The notes under the pieces are model-generated. The model worked only from the letters and a program-made list of their open reading frames with translations, was not told the DNA's origin and searched no databases. A stretch of DNA of 64,000 bases, from the NCBI GenBank assembly GCA_902610315.1, contig CACLVA010000006.1, positions 16,706 through 80,705 of the forward strand, read 5' to 3'. This document shows positions 21,001 through 29,773 of the stretch, piece after piece. The DNA is from an uncultured Pelagibacteraceae bacterium (GTDB lineage: Bacteria > Pseudomonadota > Alphaproteobacteria > Pelagibacterales > Pelagibacteraceae). The stretch's first letter is position 1. Each line of letters opens with the position of its first letter. A program made the translations under genes and the position numbers.

Positions 21001-21216
21001 TTGTCAAAGCAAGACTCTTTAGAATTTAAGGGAAAAGTTATAGATCTTTTACCCAATGCAATGTTTAGAGTAAAGTTAGAAAACAATCATATTGTAACTG
21101 CACACACTGCAGGAAAGTTGAGAAAAAATAGAATTCGGGTCTTGCAGGGAGATAATGTTACAGTAGAAGTAACCCCATACGATCTTACAAAAGGTCGTAT
21201 TATATTTCGGTTTTAA
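21001..21216 (+). CDS. infA: Translation initiation factor IF-1 (TTG start)
   Basis: [60 protein letters not shown]. Confidence 0.97.
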   Translation: MSKQDSLEFKGKVIDLLPNAMFRVKLENNHIVTAHTAGKLRKNRIRVLQGDNVTVEVTPYDLTKGRIIFRF

Positions 21217-21219
21217 AAA

Positions 21220-21292
21220 GGGTACCTGGTGTATGTGGTCGGCACAAACGCCTGAAAAGCGTTAGGTCCTGGTTCGATTCCAGGGGTACCCA
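21220..21292 (+). tRNA. tRNA-Phe(GAA)
   Basis: GGGTACC/GGTACCC acceptor, AACGC-CTGAAAA-GCGTT anticodon arm, CCTGG-TTCGATT-CCAGG T arm; no encoded CCA. Confidence 0.85.
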
Positions 21293-21404
21293 CCTTAAAT
21301 ATAAATTTGAAAAGTCAAATTAACATCTTGCATTAAATTTAGAAATCTAATAACTACCCTCTAAGCTTAATAAGCTTAAGTATAATAACTAACGAAAGAG
21401 TAAA

Positions 21405-21614
21405 ATGAGTCTAAAAGGTAAAGTAAAGTGGTTCAATGGAAAAAAAGGTTATGGTTTCATTGAGCGTGAAGACAAAGAAAAAGATGTATTCGTACATGCT
21501 TCAGCTGTAAGAGAAGCAGGTTTAAGATTCTTAAACGAAGGTGACGAACTTACATTTGAAGTTGAAGACGGAGAAAAAGGTCCTGCCGCAGTAAAACTGC
21601 AAAAAACCTCTTAA
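21405..21614 (+). CDS. Cold-shock protein
   Basis: [30 protein letters not shown]. Confidence 0.97.
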   Translation: MSLKGKVKWFNGKKGYGFIEREDKEKDVFVHASAVREAGLRFLNEGDELTFEVEDGEKGPAAVKLQKTS

Positions 21615-21632
21615 TTCTAATTCATCAAAATA

Positions 21633-21679
21633 ATTGTATAGGGATAGGCAAGCTTAAATCTGATTTATTCCTATACAAT
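21633..21679 (+). terminator. Stem-loop downstream of csp gene, T-rich tail
   Basis: ATTGTATAGGGATA ... TATTCCTATACAAT (14-bp stem incl. one G-U), then TTGATTTTTTT. Confidence 0.5.
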
Positions 21680-21720
21680 CAACTGTTGATTTTTTTGATT
21701 AAACTGTTAATTAAATCACA

Positions 21721-21795
21721 ATGATTAAAATTGTTAAAACTTTAGTATTAACTCACAGACACCATTTTCATGCTGGCTGCACGCTAGCTATTTAA
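21721..21795 (+). promoter_or_regulatory. Candidate histidine leader peptide / attenuator of the tRNA-His-hisS-hisZ-hisG unit
   Basis: MIKIVKTLVLTHRHHFHAGCTLAI*; hairpin GCTGGC-tgcac-GCTAGC at 21772-21788 right after the His codons. Confidence 0.5.
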
Positions 21796-21846
21796 TCATT
21801 ATATAAATTTAAAAATATCCACAATTAGTATAAAACAAAGTAAGGA

Positions 21847-21923
21847 GCACGGGTAGCTCAGTTGGTTAGAGCAGCGGTTTGTGGAACCGAAGGTCGACAG
21901 TTCGAGTCTGTCCCCGTGTACCA
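21847..21923 (+). tRNA. tRNA-His(GTG)
   Basis: GCACGGG/CCCGTGT acceptor, GCGGT-TTGTGGA-ACCGA anticodon arm, GACAG-TTCGAGT-CTGTC T arm, A73-CCA. Confidence 0.95.
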
Positions 21924-21926
21924 AAA

Positions 21927-23261
21927 ATGGAAAAACAGAAAAAAATAAAACCTCTAAAGGAATTACCTTCAGGTTTTGAAGATAGACAAGAAAAAGAACT
22001 TTTAGTTAGAGATTTTGTAATATCCAATATTAAAGAGGTAATGATTAAGTATGGATTTCAGTATTTGGAAACGCCAAGTTTCGAGTATACAGAAAGCATA
22101 GGAAAATATTTACCGGATAAGGAAAGACCAGGGGAGGGTATATTTTCTTTTAAAGATGAAAATAAGTGGGTCTCGCTTAGATATGACCTCACAGCTCCTT
22201 TAGCAAGATATGTTGCAAAAAATTTCAACGAAATCTCCAAACCTTTTAAACGATATCAATTAGGAAGAGTTTGGAGAAATGAAAAACCAGGGCCAGGCAG
22301 GTATAGAGAATTTTTACAATTTGATGCAGATTGTGTTGGGACAAAGAATTTACAAGCAGATGCAGAGTTGTGCATTTTGATATCAGAAATTTTGGAAAAA
22401 TGTGGCCTTGAGAAAAAAGATTACACAATAAAGATTTCATCAAGAAATTTTACTAATGAAATTTTTAATAAACTTAAAATTACCTCAAAAGAACAAATAT
22501 CTATGACAATACGTTCTCTTGATAAGGTTAAAAGACTAGGTTGGACGGAAGTTAAAAAACTTTTAGGGAAGGGAAGAAAAGATAAATCAGGTGATTTTAC
22601 TAAAGGCGCAGAATTAAATGAGTCCCAAATCAACTATTTAGAGAAAAAGATAAATGAAACTAAACCTGAAACTGACGATGTTATAGAGGTTACAAAAATT
22701 TTTGACTTTTATGAATTCGATAATTATGAATTTGATCCTTCATTAGTAAGAGGTTTAGAATATTATACTGGTCCAATTTTTGAAATTGATCTTAATTTTG
22801 ATGTTAAAAACTCAAAAGGACAAATAATTCAATTTGGATCTGTGGGTGGAGGCGGCAGGTACGACAATCTGGTCAATAATTTTGGAAACTTTGAATGTCC
22901 TGCAACAGGAATATCCATTGGTTTGGATAGGCTAGTTTATGCATTAATGCAAAAAAAAGATTTCAAAATAGAAACAGTTAAACCAGTGATGATTTGTGTT
23001 TTTGATAAAAAAAACATGGGTGAATATATTAAGATTTTAAAAAAAATAAGATCAGCAAATATTAATTCAGAAATTTATCCAGGAGAAGGTAAACTTAAAA
23101 AACAGATGGAATATGCTAACAAAATTCAATCTCCTTGTGTAATCTTTTATGGTGATGATGAAGTTAAAAATAAAGAGGTGAAATTAAGAAACCTAAAAAC
23201 AGGGGACGAAACTCTTATTAAAATTGAGGATTTAACCAATGAAATTAATAAAATTATCTGA
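21927..23261 (+). CDS. hisS: Histidyl-tRNA synthetase
   Basis: Class II aaRS; RYDLTAPLARYVA; RGLEYYTGPIFEI; ORF track start at 21879 lies inside tRNA, real start at 21927. Confidence 0.95.
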   Translation: MEKQKKIKPLKELPSGFEDRQEKELLVRDFVISNIKEVMIKYGFQYLETPSFEYTESIGKYLPDKERPGEGIFSFKDENKWVSLRYDLTAPLARYVAKNFNEISKPFKRYQLGRVWRNEKPGPGRYREFLQFDADCVGTKNLQADAELCILISEILEKCGLEKKDYTIKISSRNFTNEIFNKLKITSKEQISMTIRSLDKVKRLGWTEVKKLLGKGRKDKSGDFTKGAELNESQINYLEKKINETKPETDDVIEVTKIFDFYEFDNYEFDPSLVRGLEYYTGPIFEIDLNFDVKNSKGQIIQFGSVGGGGRYDNLVNNFGNFECPATGISIGLDRLVYALMQKKDFKIETVKPVMICVFDKKNMGEYIKILKKIRSANINSEIYPGEGKLKKQMEYANKIQSPCVIFYGDDEVKNKEVKLRNLKTGDETLIKIEDLTNEINKII

Positions 23262-24285
23262 CAAAATTTTAAAATCCATAAAATCAAGAGGATTTAAACA
23301 AATTAATTTAGAACCAGTTCTTGAGACCAAGTATATTCTTCAAAGATCAGGAGAAAACTTTAAAAGATTTCTTTTCTCATTTCATGATTTAAATGGTAAT
23401 GAATTATGTTTAAGACCAGACTTAACTATATCGTCTGTATTACGCTATATAAAAAATAAAACAAAAAACAAAGAAAAGGTTTTTTATAGCGGCGAAGCTT
23501 TTAGAAAAACCTATACTAAACAAGAAAGCATTATAAAAAACCAGATAGGATATGAAATTTTAGGGTCTAATAATAAAAAAAAAGATGATCAAGATATAAT
23601 CTATACATCTTTAAAAATAATTAAAAACAGCGGATATAAAAAATCAAAGTTAAAGTTGGGAAATGTTGAACTATTTAATTTAGTAATTGACAAACTCAAT
23701 ATTCCAAAAAGATGGAAAGGCAGATTAAAAAGACACTATTGGAATGTTAAATACTTTAATGATTTATTAAAAAGATTAGAAACAAATTCAGATATAGACC
23801 CAATTTTTGTTGAAACAGATAAAACGAGATTTCAAAATATGAGAAAAGATAATCCTAACAAGGTCATTGCTGGTAGAACATTTAAAGAAATTCTAGACAG
23901 ATTTGAAATGAAAATTAAAGACCCAAGAAGATCATCTAAAGGAAAAAAAAATACAAAAATAATTAGAGATTTTCTAAATATAAAATGTTCGTTAGACAAA
24001 GCGCACAAAGTTTTAAATTCTTTTTTTAAAAAAAATAAAATTAATATTGTTGTTGGAAAAGGATATTTTCCTATTAATAAAAACAAAGATAAAAATATTG
24101 AATTAGAATTTTCTGCATCCAATGGTCGTGAAGTCGAGTTTTACAGCTCTATGGTTTTTTCAATTGATGTTAAAATTAAATCTAAATCTAAAACTTTAGT
24201 ACAAGGTGGTAGATATGACTATTTAACTTCTGACCTAGGGTTTAAAAAAGTTTCAGCTGTCGGTGCAGCTATAAACATGAATTAA
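23239..24285 (+). CDS. hisZ: ATP phosphoribosyltransferase regulatory subunit
   Basis: HisRS-like paralogue between hisS and short-form hisG. Confidence 0.87.
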   Translation: MKLIKLSDKILKSIKSRGFKQINLEPVLETKYILQRSGENFKRFLFSFHDLNGNELCLRPDLTISSVLRYIKNKTKNKEKVFYSGEAFRKTYTKQESIIKNQIGYEILGSNNKKKDDQDIIYTSLKIIKNSGYKKSKLKLGNVELFNLVIDKLNIPKRWKGRLKRHYWNVKYFNDLLKRLETNSDIDPIFVETDKTRFQNMRKDNPNKVIAGRTFKEILDRFEMKIKDPRRSSKGKKNTKIIRDFLNIKCSLDKAHKVLNSFFKKNKINIVVGKGYFPINKNKDKNIELEFSASNGREVEFYSSMVFSIDVKIKSKSKTLVQGGRYDYLTSDLGFKKVSAVGAAINMN

Positions 24286-24981
24286 ATGAAAAATAAATAT
24301 ATTAACATTGGAATTCCATCTAAAGGAAGATTAAAACAAGAAACCATATTAGTTTTTAATAAAAGAAAACTAAATTTTTCAAAAGATAAAAGAAACCTTA
24401 TAGGTAAAATTATAAACCAACCAAAAAATTTACCAGAGATTAGAATTGTTTATTTACACGCTAGAGAATGTATAGACCAATTATCGTTAAACAATTTAGA
24501 TTTATGTTTTAGTGGATTGGATCTTTTAAAAGAAAGCGAAGTTAATGTACAAAAAAACATTATAATTCAAAAAAAACTTAACTTTGGTAAAGCAACTTTA
24601 GTATTAGCTATTCCTGATATTTGGATTGATGTGCAAACTTTACTGGATTTAGATGAAGTTGCAGAAGAGTTTAGAAAAAAAAAGAAAAGGCTTTTAAGAA
24701 TAGCAACTAAATATCCAAATTTAACAAGACAATTTTTATACTCAAAAGGTTTGACCCAGTTTGAGTTGGTTAAAAGTCTCGGTAGCACAGAGGTGGCACC
24801 GTATACTGGCACAGCAGAGATTGTATCTGATATAACTAGTTCTGGATCAACACTTGCATCTAATAATTTAAGAGTACTAAAAGATGGAAAAATTTTACAA
24901 TCTGAAGCTTGCATCTTTGTCAATAAGCAAAGTTTTAAATCTCAAAGTATTAAAAGAATTATAAAAATACTTTCAAAATAA
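24286..24981 (+). CDS. hisG: ATP phosphoribosyltransferase (short form)
   Basis: NIGIPSKGRLK...; GTAEIVSDITSSGSTLASNNL. Confidence 0.93.
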   Translation: MKNKYINIGIPSKGRLKQETILVFNKRKLNFSKDKRNLIGKIINQPKNLPEIRIVYLHARECIDQLSLNNLDLCFSGLDLLKESEVNVQKNIIIQKKLNFGKATLVLAIPDIWIDVQTLLDLDEVAEEFRKKKKRLLRIATKYPNLTRQFLYSKGLTQFELVKSLGSTEVAPYTGTAEIVSDITSSGSTLASNNLRVLKDGKILQSEACIFVNKQSFKSQSIKRIIKILSK

Positions 24982-26958
24982 CTAAGAACTTAAATTCGAA
25001 AATAAATTTAGATTTTGATCATCAGATGAATACTTATAAACAATTTTGTCAAATTTAGATGATACTGTCTGAGAATTAAGTGATTTAAGTTTGTCTAGAG
25101 TTTCTTTTCTTTTAATTCTTTCTACTAACCATCTTTTCATCCAAGCCTCAGTTATTGCAAATTCCGAACTACAATGATTAAAGTTTTCAATTTTTTTTAT
25201 CCCGTAAAGAAATTTAATCATGTCTTTTTGTTTTTTGTGAAAAAAAACATAATTTCTTCTTCTTTGATTATGCATCATAATATCATCAGTTTTTAAATTT
25301 AGTATACGTAGTCCAATTATAATTTTTCTTATTTTGTGACTAGGACCTTTACCCGATATACTTTGTTTTTTAAATTTTTTCACTTTTGCAGTTAATTCAT
25401 TAATAAGATCACTAGTATTTTGGCTAATATGATAACTACCAAGTCCTTCGGTCAGACCTGCTTCATACCATATAAGATCAGATTTAAGTTTAGGAAAATC
25501 TTTTTTATAAAGTTTTAATCTATTGTATTGACTGCTTGTAATATCATACAAACTCGAAACAGTTAAAAATAATAATTTTGAGGGCTTTATTAGATCACGT
25601 CCTGCCACTGCAGAAGAAATTATACTTTTTTCTTTTTTATAGTTTTCGTTATATTTTTCGATTACATTTCTAGAGGTAGATAGTAAGGTTACCAATTTAC
25701 CTCCAATTATCTCATTATATGGAGCAATCGCTCCACAAACATTTAGATCAGCTGCTTGAGTACTGTAAATACTTTGCCTCATGTACTCAAGAGCTATGTT
25801 CATCGCTCTTTTTCCATCATTAGTTTGAAGCATTATGGTTATTGCGCGTTTTGGATTTTTTTTTAAATTACACTCATTAAAAATCATTCTAGCAAAAAGT
25901 AATTTAGACAATCTTTTTGATCTTTTTTTTAAATACATTTTTTCCTCAGATCTCGATTTTGAAGTGCTTACCTCAAGTCTAGTTTTGATCTTAATTTTTT
26001 TTTTATAATAAGTTTTTTCCTCCTCTTTTTCCTCAGATCTATATTTTTCTGATAAATTAGTTAAATTTGTGATTATTTTATTATTAGGTTTTTTTATTTG
26101 ATTTTCTTCTAAATTAAAGTCATCGTACCTTGTTTCTTTTAATCCTTTTTCAATAGATTTCAGAAAAGAATTTCCAAGCTCATCTACAGTTAAGTTTTTA
26201 TTTTTAATTTCTTGAACTGCTGATAAATAATTATCCCATTTTAAAAAGTTATTTCTACCTGTGTTGTTAAAAAAAGGATTAACTAATTGAAATATTCCAA
26301 TTACTGGTTTGTTCTTTCTTGCACCATTTCTTACTAAGAAAGGCATCGTCCTAGCATTAGATGTTTGGTAAGGCATAGACCAAGTAAGTCTAAAATACTT
26401 CCATATATCCATCAATCTTATTCCTGAATGTTCACATGTCTCATCAAGGAAGCAGTGTTGTATCTCTGGTTTAATTATTTTCTTTAATTCCTCAATTTTT
26501 TTATCTTCGCTTTTAATAATATTTATTTTTTCAAATAAATTTTTTAATTCTTTTCCATCATCGATTAAAGCATCTATAGATTTTAATTTCGAACCAACCG
26601 GAGGGTTTCTAAGTTTTTTTAAAAAATTTGCATCTTGAAGATTGCTTATATCTGTTTCTGCCGCTTTTTGATTAGACTCTCTTGCTCTTATTTTTGCTTC
26701 ATCAGACTTTATGTACTTTGGTGGAGAAATGTCGAAACCTTTTCTTGTGATTTCGATTGACCAATTCAAATCAACTAAATCTGCTAATAAACTACAAACT
26801 GTTCTAAATTTAAGTGAGTCTGTTGTGGTGCTAGGTTGATCACTTTTAAACCTGAGCTCAGATACCAAATCAAAAGAGGGGTCTTCCTTACTTTCAATAA
26901 CTTTATCTTGAATAAAGTTAAGATCTTCTAATTTGATATCTGGCTCTATAAGAGACAT
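24982..26958 (-). CDS. DruA-like DUF4338-domain protein
   Basis: WSMPYQTSNARTMPFLVRNGARKNKPVIGIFQL; ADLNVCGAIAPYNEIIGGKLVTLLSTS; SSQYNRLKL; EGLGSYHIS - motif order as I recall for DUF4338/DruA. Confidence 0.78.
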   Translation of the reverse strand: MSLIEPDIKLEDLNFIQDKVIESKEDPSFDLVSELRFKSDQPSTTTDSLKFRTVCSLLADLVDLNWSIEITRKGFDISPPKYIKSDEAKIRARESNQKAAETDISNLQDANFLKKLRNPPVGSKLKSIDALIDDGKELKNLFEKINIIKSEDKKIEELKKIIKPEIQHCFLDETCEHSGIRLMDIWKYFRLTWSMPYQTSNARTMPFLVRNGARKNKPVIGIFQLVNPFFNNTGRNNFLKWDNYLSAVQEIKNKNLTVDELGNSFLKSIEKGLKETRYDDFNLEENQIKKPNNKIITNLTNLSEKYRSEEKEEEKTYYKKKIKIKTRLEVSTSKSRSEEKMYLKKRSKRLSKLLFARMIFNECNLKKNPKRAITIMLQTNDGKRAMNIALEYMRQSIYSTQAADLNVCGAIAPYNEIIGGKLVTLLSTSRNVIEKYNENYKKEKSIISSAVAGRDLIKPSKLLFLTVSSLYDITSSQYNRLKLYKKDFPKLKSDLIWYEAGLTEGLGSYHISQNTSDLINELTAKVKKFKKQSISGKGPSHKIRKIIIGLRILNLKTDDIMMHNQRRRNYVFFHKKQKDMIKFLYGIKKIENFNHCSSEFAITEAWMKRWLVERIKRKETLDKLKSLNSQTVSSKFDKIVYKYSSDDQNLNLFSNLSS

Positions 26959-26970
26959 ACAGATAAATAC

Positions 26971-28776
26971 TTAATTTGGTAGTTTATCATCAAGCTCTTT
27001 ATCATCATCTAGATTAAACTTCTCCACAAACGTGTCAGCTGTAACATGAAGATGTCTAGACCACTCAGTCATTTCTGTAAAATACCATCTTTTACCTTCA
27101 TCAGCTGCTCCTAATGAAGACTCACCGATTGCAGATATTAGAAGTTTAAAAGACTCTTTCATAAAATCATTACAACGTGGATTCATCCATATCTTTTTAA
27201 AGAAATTATGATCTTTGTTGATAAAGTATTCTCTAATACCACCAACAGGGTTGCATCTAAAGAAAGGAGCATGTTCACCCGCTTCTTCATAATTGAAGTT
27301 TCTTTTTGATGAAGCATATTGGGGAGTAATTTCTGCTTTAACTTTTTCCCTATCAACATCTTCAGTATTGAGAGCTTTTTTTCTTCTCTCAACTTCAAGG
27401 TCGATTACTTTTTCAAGATTTTTAGCTGCTAGTTCCTCAGTTCTTTGCTTCTTTTTTTCTTGAACAGGATCTGACCCTTCTCTGTTAAGTATTGGATCAG
27501 AGGCATCAATTGCTTGTATTGCAGCATTTGCATCTTCTAGTTTATTTATCTCCTCATTCATAAATGATTTTTGAACATCTTTATATAAATTTGCAGATTC
27601 AGTCATAATTTTAACCCAACCATCTGAGTTTAAAGTTTTAAAGGGTAGGTTAACGTATTGTTTGTTAGTTGAGATGCCAAACGACTCATCCAAAGAAGAT
27701 GGAAAATTTATTTCAATTTTATAATTAACGTCATAAGTTTGAAACACTCTTGACTTTTTAGCTTCACTTGGAATATGCCTCATACAATCAATAAATCTTC
27801 CTTGTCTATAAAAAAGTAGACCATTATGCTCTCTTAAGATTTTTTGTCTTATAGAACTGTTTCTACCTATAGGAGGATTTTGACCATCTTTTGATCCAAA
27901 TTTAGGAGGAAACCTAGACATTCTTACTTCTGCATTAATAGTTTTCTCTTCACCCTCTGATGAAACTTTAAAGGGCCATAGCCAAGTTTCATATTCAATT
28001 GCTTTAACATTACTTGACTCACAACTTTCAACATGTTCACACGCAGTATCTAAAAATAACGGGTCTATTGGTTTCACTAGATTCCCTAGCACAGATATTG
28101 TAAGACCGTCTTTGAGATTTCTCCAATAAGACATAGAAACTCTCCAACCTAGATTATTTCTAATTGCTTCATCAGTTTTCCATGTCATTCGATCACATTT
28201 ATTCCAAACAACTATTGTACCTGTCATATCTTCAGAAAAATTTTCATCTAAACATTCTTGAACAAAATCTGGAAGACTGTTCACTTCTTTTTCTAAGGGA
28301 AGTTGAGTAGTATTTAATTTAATCAACTCATCTATATCTACTGTAAGTGCTCTCCATTTTTGGTCATTTTCATTTTTTGTGAATACAGAAAATGATCTTG
28401 TTTGGCTGATTGAAGATTTAGGTAAACCGTGACCAAAACGCCCGTAACCTCTTCTTCTCAGAGGCGTATTAGCCGATGGTCTATGTGTCCCCCCAATCTT
28501 ACATGCTGTATGTAAAAAATCTTTTGGCATACCTGTGCCATTATCAATAACTGCTAAAGACTCAGGCTGATTTGTTCCTGTTTTATTTTTTGCAGCAATA
28601 AAAATCTTAGTAGCATTTGCCTCGTATGCGTTATCAATTATTTCATACAAAGCATTACCTGTATTTTTATAACCTGAGTTTCTTTCACTTTCATAAAAGT
28701 TTGCTGGATCAATAAATGATCTGTCATCTTTAGTCTTTATAGCTACTTCTGTTTGTGCTTTTAGTTCTGGGTGCAT
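26971..28776 (-). CDS. GHKL (HSP90/MutL/MORC-like) ATPase
   Basis: NALYEIIDNAYEANATKI (N box), AVIDNGTGMP (G1), RRGYGRFGHGLPKSSISQ (G2); likely start MHPELKAQ at 28776. Confidence 0.85.
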   Translation of the reverse strand: MHPELKAQTEVAIKTKDDRSFIDPANFYESERNSGYKNTGNALYEIIDNAYEANATKIFIAAKNKTGTNQPESLAVIDNGTGMPKDFLHTACKIGGTHRPSANTPLRRRGYGRFGHGLPKSSISQTRSFSVFTKNENDQKWRALTVDIDELIKLNTTQLPLEKEVNSLPDFVQECLDENFSEDMTGTIVVWNKCDRMTWKTDEAIRNNLGWRVSMSYWRNLKDGLTISVLGNLVKPIDPLFLDTACEHVESCESSNVKAIEYETWLWPFKVSSEGEEKTINAEVRMSRFPPKFGSKDGQNPPIGRNSSIRQKILREHNGLLFYRQGRFIDCMRHIPSEAKKSRVFQTYDVNYKIEINFPSSLDESFGISTNKQYVNLPFKTLNSDGWVKIMTESANLYKDVQKSFMNEEINKLEDANAAIQAIDASDPILNREGSDPVQEKKKQRTEELAAKNLEKVIDLEVERRKKALNTEDVDREKVKAEITPQYASSKRNFNYEEAGEHAPFFRCNPVGGIREYFINKDHNFFKKIWMNPRCNDFMKESFKLLISAIGESSLGAADEGKRWYFTEMTEWSRHLHVTADTFVEKFNLDDDKELDDKLPN

Positions 28777-28792
28777 TTTTTTCTCCTTTTGT

Positions 28793-29581
28793 TTATGCTG
28801 CTTTCCAACAGATTTGTTTAGATTTTGGTAATATAATTGAAGACATGTTTGTATTTTTTGCAAACAGATCATAAATGGTAGCAGAGGATTTCTCCTCTGC
28901 TGCTATCACTATATTTTCTGGGTCATGATCTTTTAGTTTCTCTAGACAAGCTTGTTGATCACCTGAAACTACGTTTGATCCTATTTTATACTTGGGAAGG
29001 GCAGAACAACCTTTGTTAGATTGGTATGATTTTTGATTTATCCAATCTGACAAAGAACCATCTGATCTTTTCTGTTTACCGTTTTTAGAGTCTCCACCTA
29101 TGTATTTATCTTCTTCAACATCTTTTTTGTAAGCCTTTATTGTTTGTTCATCAGCTTGAACATAAATACTCATATCCATACCTGATCTAAGAGCTTCAAT
29201 ATAAGATGAAACTGCATTAGCCATTCTTTTGCAGCCTCTGAAGAAGTGGTAAACTTTTGTTTGTATTACCTTAGAAAAAGATTTGATAATACAAGGTAGT
29301 TTATATAGTCCTAATGCTTTAGGATTATATTTGTAGATAGATCTACCAGACTTACTTTTTTCGCAATAATTTTCGTAAGTTTTCGCTTCTAGCAGATAAA
29401 TGATTGCTGAAGACAAGATGTCCTCAGCATCTAGTTGCTTAACACCTTTTTTCATCAAGATATTAAGCCACATGTTTCTTTGATTAGCATATAATTCGCC
29501 AACCATAGTCTTATACTCATTTAGTGTTGCTGGTTTAAGAGTATTTAACTCTGATGCAACATTACACATTACTTTCGCCAT
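28793..29581 (-). CDS. Sigma-70/ECF-like protein (region-2-like N-terminus), operon leader gene
   Basis: LDAEDILSSAIIYLLEA...FSKVIQTKVYHFFRGCKR resembles ECF region 2; strong SD AAGGAGG; no clear region 4. Confidence 0.4.
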   Translation of the reverse strand: MAKVMCNVASELNTLKPATLNEYKTMVGELYANQRNMWLNILMKKGVKQLDAEDILSSAIIYLLEAKTYENYCEKSKSGRSIYKYNPKALGLYKLPCIIKSFSKVIQTKVYHFFRGCKRMANAVSSYIEALRSGMDMSIYVQADEQTIKAYKKDVEEDKYIGGDSKNGKQKRSDGSLSDWINQKSYQSNKGCSALPKYKIGSNVVSGDQQACLEKLKDHDPENIVIAAEEKSSATIYDLFAKNTNMSSIILPKSKQICWKAA

Positions 29582-29604
29582 TTTTCCTCCTTGGTTATTG
29601 GCTC

Positions 29605-29683
29605 AAACCGAGGAAATTTGGCATGTGCAATTCGCATCTTTTAGGAACCAGAGGGCTCCTGTTGCGCAAACCACCTGCGGTTT
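29605..29683 (-). promoter_or_regulatory. Structured 5' leader of the sigma-like/GHKL/DruA operon
   Basis: Minus strand AAACCG(C)AGG ... CCTCGGTTT closing stem with inner hairpin GGAGCC-CTCT-GGTTCC. Confidence 0.45.
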
Positions 29684-29695
29684 ACTTGTTTATGT

Positions 29696-29715
29696 TATAT
29701 ATATATACCCCGGAC
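29696..29715 (-). promoter_or_regulatory. Island motif copy 1
   Basis: Minus-strand GTCCGGGGTATATATATATA. Confidence 0.65.
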
Positions 29716-29744
29716 GAAAAATCAAGGAAAATCAATGCTTATCT

Positions 29745-29768
29745 AACTATTCCAACGTTGGAATAGTT
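29745..29768. repeat. 24-bp perfect palindrome
   Basis: AACTATTCCAACGTTGGAATAGTT. Confidence 0.9.
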
Positions 29769-29773
29769 TTAAT

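Noticed and set aside
24982-29581. Complete Druantia system
   Set aside because: No DruE-like helicase or DruB/C/D/H-like ORFs; only a DruA-like protein is supported
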